From Pirellulaceae bacterium (GTDB lineage: Bacteria > Planctomycetota > Planctomycetia > Pirellulales > Pirellulaceae): a stretch of 64,000 bases of DNA. The DNA lies in the NCBI GenBank assembly GCA_019636385.1, contig JAHBXT010000006.1:1-64000 (forward strand), written 5' to 3'. This document shows, in pieces, positions 52,061 through 60,479 of the stretch. The notes under the pieces were generated by a model, which did not search any database, was not told the origin of the DNA, and saw only the letters and a list, made by a program, of their open reading frames with translations. The position numbers were made by a program, and so were the translations under genes. Within the stretch, counting starts at the first letter, position 1; each line of letters starts with the position of its first letter.

Positions 52061-53383
52061 TTACATCGTCTCGAATCCATGGCGTTGCTCGCGCTTGAGC
52101 ATAGCATCGGCTTCCTGGTCGTTGACGAAGAACTCGGTTTCGGGATTCCATTGGAGTTTTCGCCCAAGTCGCATCGAAATGTTGGCCAGATGGCATGTCG
52201 ATACGCTCCGGTGCTGACTGTCGATGTCAGAAATGGGCTTTCGCTGTGACTGGATACAATCGAAAAAATTCCCCATGTGATTGATGATCGCATCGAGTTT
52301 GCCATATCGCGCGGGGCGATCAAGGTTATCAAAATCGTAGAGCCTCCAGTCTTGGCGTTTAAACGGTTGCTGGGCGAGATTTTCCACCGGTGCACCGACG
52401 ATCTTGCCGCGATTGACGAAGATTCGTCCGGCATCTCCAGTGAACAGAATCCCATTGTCGCCCGTGTCCTTGACGGTCATTACGACACCACTGGCGTAGC
52501 GATAGCGGACTTCAAAATCGATCGGAACGTTGTAGCCGTTGTCGATTTTCGGAAGGGTGGCTGTCCCGTCGATTTCAAGTGGATAAGAATCGATAGCCCA
52601 CTGGGCGATGTCAAGGTGATGAGCGCCCCAATCGGTCATCTGGCCGCCCGAGTACTCGTACCACCAGCGAAAGGTGTAATGCGTCCGCTCTTCAATATAC
52701 GGCACGTCGGGCGTCTGGCCTTGCCACAGATTCCAATTCAGATGCGCGGGCGGAGTGCGCGGCACGAACGAATCGCTCGTAGCGTTCTTTCCCAACACGA
52801 CGTCGACCCTCTGCAACCTGCCCAGTCGACCGCCTCGGACCATTTCAACGGCCAGTCGAAAACGATCATCACTACGTTGCCACGAGCCCACTTGCACGAT
52901 GCGGCCCGTCTCTTTGACGACCTGTGTGAGTTGCTTGCCTTCGTCGATCGTCAGTGTGAGCGGCTTCTCGCAATAAACGTCCTTGCCTGCGCGGCAGGCG
53001 TCGATCAGCATCTTGGTGTGCCAATGATCTGGACTGCCAATCGTGACGACGTCGACATCGTTCCGATGGATTAGATCGTGATAGTCCTCACAGGCATACG
53101 GCGTGCTGCCGAAGGCAGCTTTGGCTTGATCGCGGACGTTGCGATCGACGTCACACACTGCAGTGATGTCACCATAAAGCTGCGCCTTATGAGCGATGAC
53201 GCTGCCTTGATATCGTAGCCCGATCGCTCCCACGCCCAGCCGATTCATGGCTGATCGCGAAGGTGCTGATTGAGCGCACGAGGTATGCACGCCGAAACTC
53301 AGCCCCCAACCGGCAAAAGCTGAAGCCGCCAACGCATCGCGGCGATTCAACCGCACGAAGGATTTCGGTGGTGGAGCTGTCAT
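52061..53383 (-). CDS. Exported Gfo/Idh/MocA-family oxidoreductase
   Basis: 440 residues. A twin-arginine signal (NRRDALAASAFAGWGLSFG) precedes the NAD(P)-binding Rossmann fold (RLGVGAIGLRYQGSVI, DITAVCDVDRNV), VVTIGSPDHWHTKMLIDACR, the family motif YCEKPLTLTIDEGKQL and GGQMTDWGAHHLDIAQW. Exported Gfo/Idh proteins are thought to carry their cofactor through the Tat route and act on sugars or glycosides in the periplasm. Substrate unknown. It is 108 bases upstream of the TIM-barrel gene on the same strand. Confidence 0.9.
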   Translation of the reverse strand: MTAPPPKSFVRLNRRDALAASAFAGWGLSFGVHTSCAQSAPSRSAMNRLGVGAIGLRYQGSVIAHKAQLYGDITAVCDVDRNVRDQAKAAFGSTPYACEDYHDLIHRNDVDVVTIGSPDHWHTKMLIDACRAGKDVYCEKPLTLTIDEGKQLTQVVKETGRIVQVGSWQRSDDRFRLAVEMVRGGRLGRLQRVDVVLGKNATSDSFVPRTPPAHLNWNLWQGQTPDVPYIEERTHYTFRWWYEYSGGQMTDWGAHHLDIAQWAIDSYPLEIDGTATLPKIDNGYNVPIDFEVRYRYASGVVMTVKDTGDNGILFTGDAGRIFVNRGKIVGAPVENLAQQPFKRQDWRLYDFDNLDRPARYGKLDAIINHMGNFFDCIQSQRKPISDIDSQHRSVSTCHLANISMRLGRKLQWNPETEFFVNDQEADAMLKREQRHGFETM

Positions 53384-53570
53384 AAGTTAGTTTCTCTCGG
53401 ATTCCGGTGGACGACCGCAGCGGTCTTCACCGAGTTGCCAGTGAGTTTCATAATACCGATGTGGAGCCAATCACGCTTCAAATTTCGCATCGGCTTGGGG
53501 CAGTTCCATACCAATTTTAGCGGTTTCGATGGTCCCACACTATTAAGCAGTGTCGCCAGGCACCAGAGAA

Positions 53571-55043
53571 CTATGGCTCCCCTATCGCAGTGTCTGTCCA
53601 GTTGATTTTCGGCCAGTCGGGATAGAAGGTTCGCGGGAGCGACTTGTCATTGCCAACGCCGGCTGGAACTGGCGGGAATTGCTCGATCGCCTGCGCCAAC
53701 ATTTTACGAGCCGCTTGAGCTGCCGGTGAACCTGCATCGACTGGTAACGGATGTTGTTCCTCGAGGTCATGTTGCACATCGTACAGCCGGCCGTCGCGGT
53801 ATAGCTTGTATCGCTGGTTCCTCACGAACTGGGCCGGCTGGCGATCACCCCAATACGGTTGGTAGTGGCACAATACCCAGGGACGTGGCGATCCTGGAAG
53901 CCCCTGCAATTGAGGCAAAAAGCTGCGGCCGTCAACATCCACGGCTTCAACACCCGCTGCTTCGGCCCCGGCCAGCTCGGCCAGCGTCGGATAGAAATCG
54001 GTGAAGTCAATTAAATCATCCACGACAGAGCCTGCGGGAGTGTGTCCTTTCCAAAAGGCAATCAGCGGTACATGGGTTCCAGAGTCAGTTGTGCCGCCCT
54101 TGCCTCCACGAATCGTTTGCCCATTCCACGTCGAACGAATCGAGCGATTGGTACCGTTGTCGGCCGTAAACAGAATCAGTGTTCGCTCTAACAATCCTGC
54201 TTGCTCAACATGCTGTACGATTTGGCCCACCAGACGATCCATATACTTGACCATGGCCACAAAGTTTTGTTTGTCACGGCGGGGCTGTGGATCGTTTGCT
54301 TGGTGTTCGCGCGACCGCTGGCCGATCGTTTCCGGTGTTGGCACGAAAGGATCGTGGACCAGCAGCATCGGGTAGTAAACAAAAAACGGTTGTGCCTTAT
54401 GGCGATCGATGAAGTCGCACAGGAATTGACACATCAGGTCTGGACCATACAGTTCCCGGTTATCGGTCGGAGTCAGCAGTTTTCCATTGCGCTCGAGTAC
54501 GGGGCTCCAATAGCGTTCGCCACCACCTTGCTGAAGTCCCTTACCTTTGGTCAACTGCCATAACAAGTATTCATCAAAACCAAAATGATTGGGACGGCGC
54601 ACATCGTCCCAACCAGGAAAGCGGTCACCGATGCCATTGAGTTGCCATTTGCCGGCGATGGCTGTGCGATAGCCAGACTGGCGCATCAACGTACCAAACG
54701 TGTGTTGTGACGGATCCAGATAACCGAAATGAGTGTAGTTGCGAAAGTTGTACTTGCCGGTCATCAGTTGAACTCGCGACGGCGTACACAGCGGCGTTGA
54801 ATAGCAGTGCTCAAAGCGGATGCCGCGCTGGCAAAGTGCATCTAGGTTTGGGGTTTCATAGTCTTGCCCACCGTAACAACCAAAAGCCTCCCAGCTAACA
54901 TCGTCGGCCATAATCAGGACAACGTTGGGCGGTCGATCCGTCCTTTCCCCAGACATGGCGTAAGTCGCATTCCAGATGCCAGTCAGTGACTGGAACAGGC
55001 CGACGCAGGTCACGGCGACAAGAATTGAGCGGATGCCCTGCAT
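53571..55043 (-). CDS. Sulfatase (type I, formylglycine-dependent)
   Basis: 490 residues with a signal peptide (ILVAVTCVGLFQSLTGIW). Catalytic core: VVLIMADDVSWEAFGCYGG with the Ca2+-binding aspartates, and CTPSRVQLMTGK, where the Cys of CxPxR is converted to formylglycine. Further motifs: YRTAIAGKWQLNG, PFFVYYPMLLVHDPF and LILFTADNGTNRSI. Hydrolyses sulfate esters, most likely on polysaccharides, in the periplasm. A maturation enzyme (FGE or anSME) is not in the window. It leads a loose same-strand series with the Gfo/Idh and TIM-barrel genes. Confidence 0.95.
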   Translation of the reverse strand: MQGIRSILVAVTCVGLFQSLTGIWNATYAMSGERTDRPPNVVLIMADDVSWEAFGCYGGQDYETPNLDALCQRGIRFEHCYSTPLCTPSRVQLMTGKYNFRNYTHFGYLDPSQHTFGTLMRQSGYRTAIAGKWQLNGIGDRFPGWDDVRRPNHFGFDEYLLWQLTKGKGLQQGGGERYWSPVLERNGKLLTPTDNRELYGPDLMCQFLCDFIDRHKAQPFFVYYPMLLVHDPFVPTPETIGQRSREHQANDPQPRRDKQNFVAMVKYMDRLVGQIVQHVEQAGLLERTLILFTADNGTNRSIRSTWNGQTIRGGKGGTTDSGTHVPLIAFWKGHTPAGSVVDDLIDFTDFYPTLAELAGAEAAGVEAVDVDGRSFLPQLQGLPGSPRPWVLCHYQPYWGDRQPAQFVRNQRYKLYRDGRLYDVQHDLEEQHPLPVDAGSPAAQAARKMLAQAIEQFPPVPAGVGNDKSLPRTFYPDWPKINWTDTAIGEP

Positions 55044-55099
55044 GTTCGTCTCCGGATTGAGGGTTCATATACTTTGGCGTGTGGCCAATAGGAGTCTAC

Positions 55100-55165
55100 T
55101 AGTAGCCATCGTCGCCGGACGGTGGAAAATTCAGTTCTCCACCCATCTGGTGACGGTGGCTACTA
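55100..55165. repeat. Best-preserved copy of the dispersed repeat
   Basis: Outer ends TAGTAGCCATCGTC and GACGGTGGCTACTA are inverted; inner parts GACGGTGGA and TCCACC pair as well, so the whole 66 bases can fold on itself. It fills most of the gap between sulfatase start and methyltransferase end, and its last three bases supply the TAG stop of the methyltransferase gene. Confidence 0.7.
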
Positions 55166-55894
55166 TTGTTTCCGGACAACTCCCGCCAGGCTCAAGCCCA
55201 TCGGCAGCGGGCATCTGCCCAGCAAATGCCGTTCGACAGCAAAGCAGGCACGCATCGTTTCGTTAATTGGAGTCGGAGGAATCTTCAGGTCGCCCGCATC
55301 ATCAACAGGTCGTAGCTTGCGGTATAGTCGTTCGGCCACTGCCAGCGGAAACAGCAGTCCATTGAGATAGCTCACTAAAAGTGTCTCGAATCCCGGTTGA
55401 GAGACCAACCGCTTGAATTGGCCAAACGAGTATCGACGTCGGTGGTGATGCAGTTCGTCGCGCCGCGTCCACAGCCAGGCGTGCGCCGGCACGGTCGCAA
55501 TCAAGATGCCTCCGGGCTTGAGAATGCGCTTGGCCTCGTGGACGGTGCCGGAGTCGTCGTCCAGGTGCTCCAATACATCCAGTAGCAAGACAGCGTCAAA
55601 TGCGGCATCTTCTAATGGCGTTGGACCGGGTAGTTCACCTACCAAAATGTTCAGACCGCGCCGTCGAGCCAGCCGGGCAGCTTGCTCAGAACCGTCCAAG
55701 CCAACTACAGCATACTTGTCCTGTAGCTTGGCAACCATCATTCCGCAGCCGCATCCCAAATCGGCTACGGCAGCATGGCGAATACTCGGATCAAGGTAGC
55801 GGCTGAGGAGGCACGCGACGATCTGATGTTTGGCGCGAAACCACCAGTGCTGGCCCTCCACTCGGAACATTTCGTTATACAGCGCCTCATCCAC
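55163..55894 (-). CDS. Class I SAM-dependent methyltransferase
   Basis: 243 residues from a GTG start. SAM-binding motif I is VADLGCGCGMMVAKLQ, followed by VVGLDGSEQAA, FDAVLLLDVLEHLDDD and LKPGGILIATVPAHAWLW, then YSFGQFKRLV. The N-terminus VEGQHWWFRAKHQIV is common in methyltransferases coded with polyprenyl-phosphate glycosyltransferases. Target unknown. The start overlaps the GT2 stop by eight bases (GTGGATGA), so the two are translationally coupled. The stop codon lies inside a dispersed repeat. Confidence 0.9.
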   Translation of the reverse strand: MDEALYNEMFRVEGQHWWFRAKHQIVACLLSRYLDPSIRHAAVADLGCGCGMMVAKLQDKYAVVGLDGSEQAARLARRRGLNILVGELPGPTPLEDAAFDAVLLLDVLEHLDDDSGTVHEAKRILKPGGILIATVPAHAWLWTRRDELHHHRRRYSFGQFKRLVSQPGFETLLVSYLNGLLFPLAVAERLYRKLRPVDDAGDLKIPPTPINETMRACFAVERHLLGRCPLPMGLSLAGVVRKQ

Positions 55895-56828
55895 CGCTTC
55901 CTCCCGCCTGTTCGTCGATCAGGTAGAGTGGACGCCCTTGCACTTGGCGATAAATGCGCGCGATATACTCGCCGACCACGCCCATCAGCAGCATCTGCGT
56001 ACCGCCGACGAAGAATAGACCGCTGGCCAGCAGCGCATAGCCCTCGATGTCGATTCCCCAGAATAGCTTCTGCACCACGATGATGCAGGTCATGATGATG
56101 GACGCCGCCGTCACGGCAAATCCTAGTAAGCTTGCTAGACGTAACGGCAGAATGGAGAAGCCGACGATTGCGTCGAGCGACAATAAGAATAGTTTCCAGG
56201 GGCGATATTTCGTTTCGCCTGAGTGACGCGCCGCCCGATCATACTCCAGCGGCTGACTACGGTAGCCGGTCCAAGCCACCAGTCCTCGCACAAAACGATC
56301 GGTTTCTCGACAACCCTTGAGCGCATCCAACACGCGGCGATCAACCAGCCGAAAGTCGCCGGTGTCGAGTGGAATTTCCACGTCGCTCAGTGCCCGCAGT
56401 ATTCGGTAAAATGCCCAACTGGTGAGTTTCTTGAAACCGCCTTCACCATCGCGCGTTCGACGCACGGCGTAGACGATTTTCGCGCCTCCCTGCCAGGCGC
56501 CCACCATATCGGCGATCAATTCGGGAGGGTCTTGCAAGTCCGCATCGATCAGCACGGCAGCGTCGCCGGTGGCTCGATCGAGCCCGGCGGTGCTGGCCGC
56601 CTCGTGTCCAAAATTTCGCGCCAGCCGCAGGCCGACGACGCCTCGATCCGCGCGCGATAGTTCTTGAATCAATGCCCACGAGCCATCGGTCGAACCGTCA
56701 TCGACAAAGATTAGTTCGTAATCTACCTTCCCACGGCGCAGTGTCTCTGCCAATCTGCGATACAGTTCTCGCAGACTGCCCTGTTCATTAAGCAATGGGA
56801 CAACGACGCTGACTTTGGCTACTGTGAT
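55887..56828 (-). CDS. Glycosyltransferase family 2, DPM1/ArnC-like polyprenyl-phosphate type
   Basis: About 313 residues. Catalytic domain: VSVVVPLLNEQGSLRELYRR, YELIFVDDGSTDGSW, AVLIDADLQDPPELI and DTGDFRLVDRRVLDAL; two C-terminal membrane helices (about 225-290). Such enzymes load a sugar on polyprenyl phosphate for membrane glycosyltransferases like the GT39 proteins upstream. No ATG, GTG or TTG precedes the conserved start nearby; the nearest is ATG 56990, deep in the upstream gene. An ATC at 56828 has AAAGGA well spaced before it, so I place the start there tentatively. Confidence 0.88.
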   Translation of the reverse strand: MTVAKVSVVVPLLNEQGSLRELYRRLAETLRRGKVDYELIFVDDGSTDGSWALIQELSRADRGVVGLRLARNFGHEAASTAGLDRATGDAAVLIDADLQDPPELIADMVGAWQGGAKIVYAVRRTRDGEGGFKKLTSWAFYRILRALSDVEIPLDTGDFRLVDRRVLDALKGCRETDRFVRGLVAWTGYRSQPLEYDRAARHSGETKYRPWKLFLLSLDAIVGFSILPLRLASLLGFAVTAASIIMTCIIVVQKLFWGIDIEGYALLASGLFFVGGTQMLLMGVVGEYIARIYRQVQGRPLYLIDEQAGGSGG

Positions 56829-58840
56829 GGTTCGTCCTTTCGTATCAGCGGGAACTGATAAAGATAAATGGTTCCTCCCAAAATCTCCAGTGGTTCGGCT
56901 TGATTGCGAATCATATCCATCTGCTCGCGTACTTGGCGCGGATCTAAGAACGTGCCTTCCAGCCAGTGCATGTAATTGCCTTGCAGCCATGTGGCGCTCA
57001 GCGCCAGTACTGCCGGTTGATTCGTGTCAGGCTCGACCGGTTTGGCACCATATAGATAGCCCGGCGGCAGATTGATGTAATCAATGCCATAAGCGGCTGG
57101 ATCGGCCGAACCAAAGTATGCAAAATACAGAGGAACATCAGGGTTGTCACGCTGCCAGGCAGCCAGCAATCTAAGGTCTTGTCCCCAATCGAGATTCGAG
57201 TCACTCAGGCGGCTCAAGCCACGGTCTTTTCCACTGGCTGCCAGATTAAAGAAGGCGATGTAATGCGGATGGCTACTGAGCGATTCCACGGCCAATAAAG
57301 CCAGCAGGCCTATGACCACACGCTGCGCGGGGACATGCAGCCATGCTTGAGCTGCCATGCTGCCCAGCCCGATCCACACGAGTGGAAAGGCCGGTAGCAG
57401 ATGCCGCAGTCCGATATTCAAGTCATACGACAGCGCTGTTGCGATCACCATCCAAAATGGTATAGCCCAATAACCCAGCGACAACCACTGTCGGCGGCCA
57501 GTTCGTGCCATTTGCCATCCGCACCAGGCGCACGCCAACGCGACAGCCACAATCATTGCCAAGGGAGTCTTGTACAACCAAGCCCAAACGAAATAGCGCC
57601 ACGAACCTTCATGAGACTGGTGGCCGTCTAAATAAGAACTACCGATAATCGACATGGCCTGCGCGTAACCTACACCCTGGATAAATGCTTGAGGCAATAG
57701 GCGATAGTCGTTGGCGACCTGACACAAGCGTTGTAGCACCGTCTGGGTGGGTGCCGTGTCACCGGTTGACCGTTTGTGTTGAGTACTACTCGAATGTTGG
57801 TTGTCGCGATGTTGAGCACGCAATTGCAAATTGAATTGATACAATTGCGTTGGATGATTGCGGTCGAAACTCAATCGCGGATTCGGCGTAGGTAGATACC
57901 GAAAGCCATAAGCGGCCCAGATGCACAGCCAGCTCACCGTGCCAGCCAATAGTACGATGGTCGATAAAGCCGCCAATCGGTGCGAGAGGCTGGTCACGTT
58001 GCCGAAGAGTACAACTTGCCATGCGCGGCGATCTGTTAGTCGCAGCAACAGCCATGGCGCTAAGAACGCCGGCAGCGCGAGCGCCGTAAATTTGATTACG
58101 GCAGCTAGACCGCAAGCCAGCGAAAACCCAAGAACATTTCCGAGGCTCGCATGCCGGGCGACTCGCCAACCACAAAAAAAACAGGTCGCTAAGGCGGCTG
58201 TGCAGGCCACATCGTTGGTTACCAGCCCGCTGTGCGCGAGCAATGTTGGATCGATGGCAGCTGCGCACGCAGCAATTGTACCAGCCATGTTTCCAGCCAA
58301 TTGCCGCGCCCAAAGTCCGACAATCAGCACGACCCACGCACCTGTTACCAACATGCCCAGCCGAGTGCGATCGACGAGTTGTACCCCGTCGTGATTGGGC
58401 GAGCGAAACAGCGCGCCCACAGCCCAGCGTTCCTGTTTGTTCAAGTCTGAGAACATGACTTGAGAATCGGCACTCGCCAGGTCAACCTGCAACGGCAGGC
58501 CACTGGAAAACAGAGCTGCCCAATGTTTCCAAAGCGGTGGATGTTCTGGATTCAGTCGATAATCACTGTGCCGCCACTGCAGCAGTCCACCCAGCACATG
58601 CAAGGGCTCATCGAATGTGGCGCTTTTTGTCGAAGCCGCGTGGCCAGCAATCGCAACATGTAACAGCATTGCCAGCAGAATCCACCATCCCCCCCTGCCC
58701 TGCCCGCTCACAGAATCGACAGGCTTATCAGGCGGAGCATCAGACCGATTCGAAACCTGTCCGGTGCGGCCAGAATCCAGCAATCGCGGTTTGGTATGAA
58801 TCGCAGTGGATTGGCGATTGCGGTGGAGTTTCTTAGCCAT
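56819..58840 (-). CDS. Phospholipid carrier-dependent glycosyltransferase, GT39/PMT-like (copy 1)
   Basis: 673 residues with about ten membrane segments. The first extracytoplasmic loop has KSATFDEPLHVLGGLLQWRH then DYRLNPEHPPLWK, matching the acidic catalytic loop of PMT/ArnT-type enzymes. C-terminal periplasmic part includes SLSSHPHYIAFFN and LSDSNLDWGQDLRLL. It should transfer a sugar from polyprenyl phosphate to protein or glycolipid. It is strongly similar throughout to the protein at 60480-62462, so the two are tandem paralogues. The 3' end overlaps the GT2 gene region. Confidence 0.85.
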   Translation of the reverse strand: MAKKLHRNRQSTAIHTKPRLLDSGRTGQVSNRSDAPPDKPVDSVSGQGRGGWWILLAMLLHVAIAGHAASTKSATFDEPLHVLGGLLQWRHSDYRLNPEHPPLWKHWAALFSSGLPLQVDLASADSQVMFSDLNKQERWAVGALFRSPNHDGVQLVDRTRLGMLVTGAWVVLIVGLWARQLAGNMAGTIAACAAAIDPTLLAHSGLVTNDVACTAALATCFFCGWRVARHASLGNVLGFSLACGLAAVIKFTALALPAFLAPWLLLRLTDRRAWQVVLFGNVTSLSHRLAALSTIVLLAGTVSWLCIWAAYGFRYLPTPNPRLSFDRNHPTQLYQFNLQLRAQHRDNQHSSSTQHKRSTGDTAPTQTVLQRLCQVANDYRLLPQAFIQGVGYAQAMSIIGSSYLDGHQSHEGSWRYFVWAWLYKTPLAMIVAVALACAWCGWQMARTGRRQWLSLGYWAIPFWMVIATALSYDLNIGLRHLLPAFPLVWIGLGSMAAQAWLHVPAQRVVIGLLALLAVESLSSHPHYIAFFNLAASGKDRGLSRLSDSNLDWGQDLRLLAAWQRDNPDVPLYFAYFGSADPAAYGIDYINLPPGYLYGAKPVEPDTNQPAVLALSATWLQGNYMHWLEGTFLDPRQVREQMDMIRNQAEPLEILGGTIYLYQFPLIRKDEPSQ

Positions 58841-58988
58841 GTTACATCTTCGCTAATAGTACTTCGCAACCTTACGGCGAGCGACGGATACGTAGATGCG
58901 TGCGCCACAGCCTGGACGACTTACCGGCGAGCTGGCGCTGCCCCAGCGGGCGACGGGAGCTACTTGTAGATCCATTTTCACTACTCGC
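58841..58988. other. Intergenic gap with repeat remnants
   Basis: 148 bases between two same-strand genes containing GGCGAGCGACGGATACGTAG and CAGCGGGCGACGGGAGCTAC, degenerate pieces of the dispersed repeat in direct order. It could hold a promoter for the downstream part of the operon; none was identified. Confidence 0.35.
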
Positions 58989-60479
58989 TTATGGCAAAAT
59001 AAACGCCATATTGCCGTGGATGATCAGCGTGGCCAGTAGCACACCACCCATGGCAACCACTTGGCGGTCGCGCGGCCAACTGTTTACTTCGGCAGCCACG
59101 ATGACCAGCGGAGCTACGGCCAGGAACAGCCAACACCGCGCGGTCTCGGCTGGGATCAGAGCTAGCACGGCAATGACCGCCAGGAGCGCACCAGCCGCCC
59201 AGCCGAACTGGCGCACTCGCCGCTCAAGTTGCGAGTTTACCAGCCCCATCACAAATACGATCGCCAAGATCCAGCCACTACCCAAAGCGAAATCATAAAC
59301 ATCCCAGCCCGCAGTCCATGGTGCGCGACGCGCGGCAAGCATCGGCTGCTCCATGAGTTTGCTCTGAGCAAACAGATTGGCTTGAAAAACCCGCCACGAG
59401 CTGTAACCCAAAAACGTATTGACGATCCAATCGACCACAATAATCACGATGATGGGGGGAGCGCCCAGTCTTACAGCCGAGACATATCTATCCATCCATG
59501 GTCGATCACTCAGCACGATCGCCGGCAACAACGCCATGAACAAACCCAACGTCAGTTGTTGGAATCCGACGAACAGTATCAGCCCTAAGGGAATGGCCAG
59601 TAGAAGACTGTAGAAATGGCTGTTCCTGACAAGGGCTTGATGCCATATGCCGACCGTGATTGCTCCAAGTCCCACCCACAGCGGGTCAAACTTCGTGGGA
59701 AACAGCAGGTATCCCGGAGTCAGTGCCAACAGGCTAGCAGCCATCAGCCCACATTCGGGGCGTTCTGTCATGCGCTCAATACACCAATACACGGCAGGAA
59801 TGCTCAACAGTGACAAGCCGATTAGCGTTAACGAGCAGATTAGCATTGACGTGGGGCCAAATCCCAACAACAACACCAAGGCAACGTAGAAGCCGAGCGG
59901 GCCCGCCGGCTTGGTCATTGTATGCAAGTGAAATCCGTGAGGCGGTGGAGTACGCACCAGTTCATCGTAATGCTGAAGCCACAGCAGTCGCGGAGCATCG
60001 TCGGTTCTGATCGTGTGTACTATCCGAGCTGCGTCATAGTAATAGCTGGTTGCATCTGGGGAGAGCGTGACATCGCGCAGATAGCTCCATCCAATTGGAG
60101 TTGCCTGTGACCAAACGCAGCCCAACTTGAGCGACAGCGCAGCCAGCATCCATCCCAATAACATCGCTGTGTTGCTGAGCCGTGAATTGCGAAACAGCCA
60201 GATCATGGCGACTGCCGGCAGCGCACAGAGCAACATGACTAACCATTGAGATGTGGACAGCTCGCGCCACGGCCATGTCCAGTAATAAGGTCCATTCACG
60301 CCTGGGGTGTGCCGGATGGTCAGTGAGAACATCAGCGCAGCTATTGCCAACAGCAACCAGCCCTTGATCCCCAGCACGGCCGTGAACCATTCAAGCAATT
60401 GCTGCCGGTCGCCGTTGGATCGACTGACGCTGGGCTTCTTCGGTCGAGTCGAATTATTGGCTTGCTTGCGCCGAGCCAT
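58989..60479 (-). CDS. Polytopic membrane protein, probable GT-C glycosyltransferase
   Basis: 496 residues with roughly eleven to twelve hydrophobic segments, a basic N-terminus (MARRKQANNSTRPKKP), and a first loop with DATSYYYDAARIVHTIRTDD that has the acidic character of GT-C enzymes. HYDELVRTPPPHGFHLHTMTKPAGPLGFY resembles the ArnT-family loop. It starts one base after the stop of the upstream PMT-like gene (TAAATG), so the two are coupled. The family match is by topology and loop pattern; the substrate is unknown. Confidence 0.7.
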   Translation of the reverse strand: MARRKQANNSTRPKKPSVSRSNGDRQQLLEWFTAVLGIKGWLLLAIAALMFSLTIRHTPGVNGPYYWTWPWRELSTSQWLVMLLCALPAVAMIWLFRNSRLSNTAMLLGWMLAALSLKLGCVWSQATPIGWSYLRDVTLSPDATSYYYDAARIVHTIRTDDAPRLLWLQHYDELVRTPPPHGFHLHTMTKPAGPLGFYVALVLLLGFGPTSMLICSLTLIGLSLLSIPAVYWCIERMTERPECGLMAASLLALTPGYLLFPTKFDPLWVGLGAITVGIWHQALVRNSHFYSLLLAIPLGLILFVGFQQLTLGLFMALLPAIVLSDRPWMDRYVSAVRLGAPPIIVIIVVDWIVNTFLGYSSWRVFQANLFAQSKLMEQPMLAARRAPWTAGWDVYDFALGSGWILAIVFVMGLVNSQLERRVRQFGWAAGALLAVIAVLALIPAETARCWLFLAVAPLVIVAAEVNSWPRDRQVVAMGGVLLATLIIHGNMAFILP

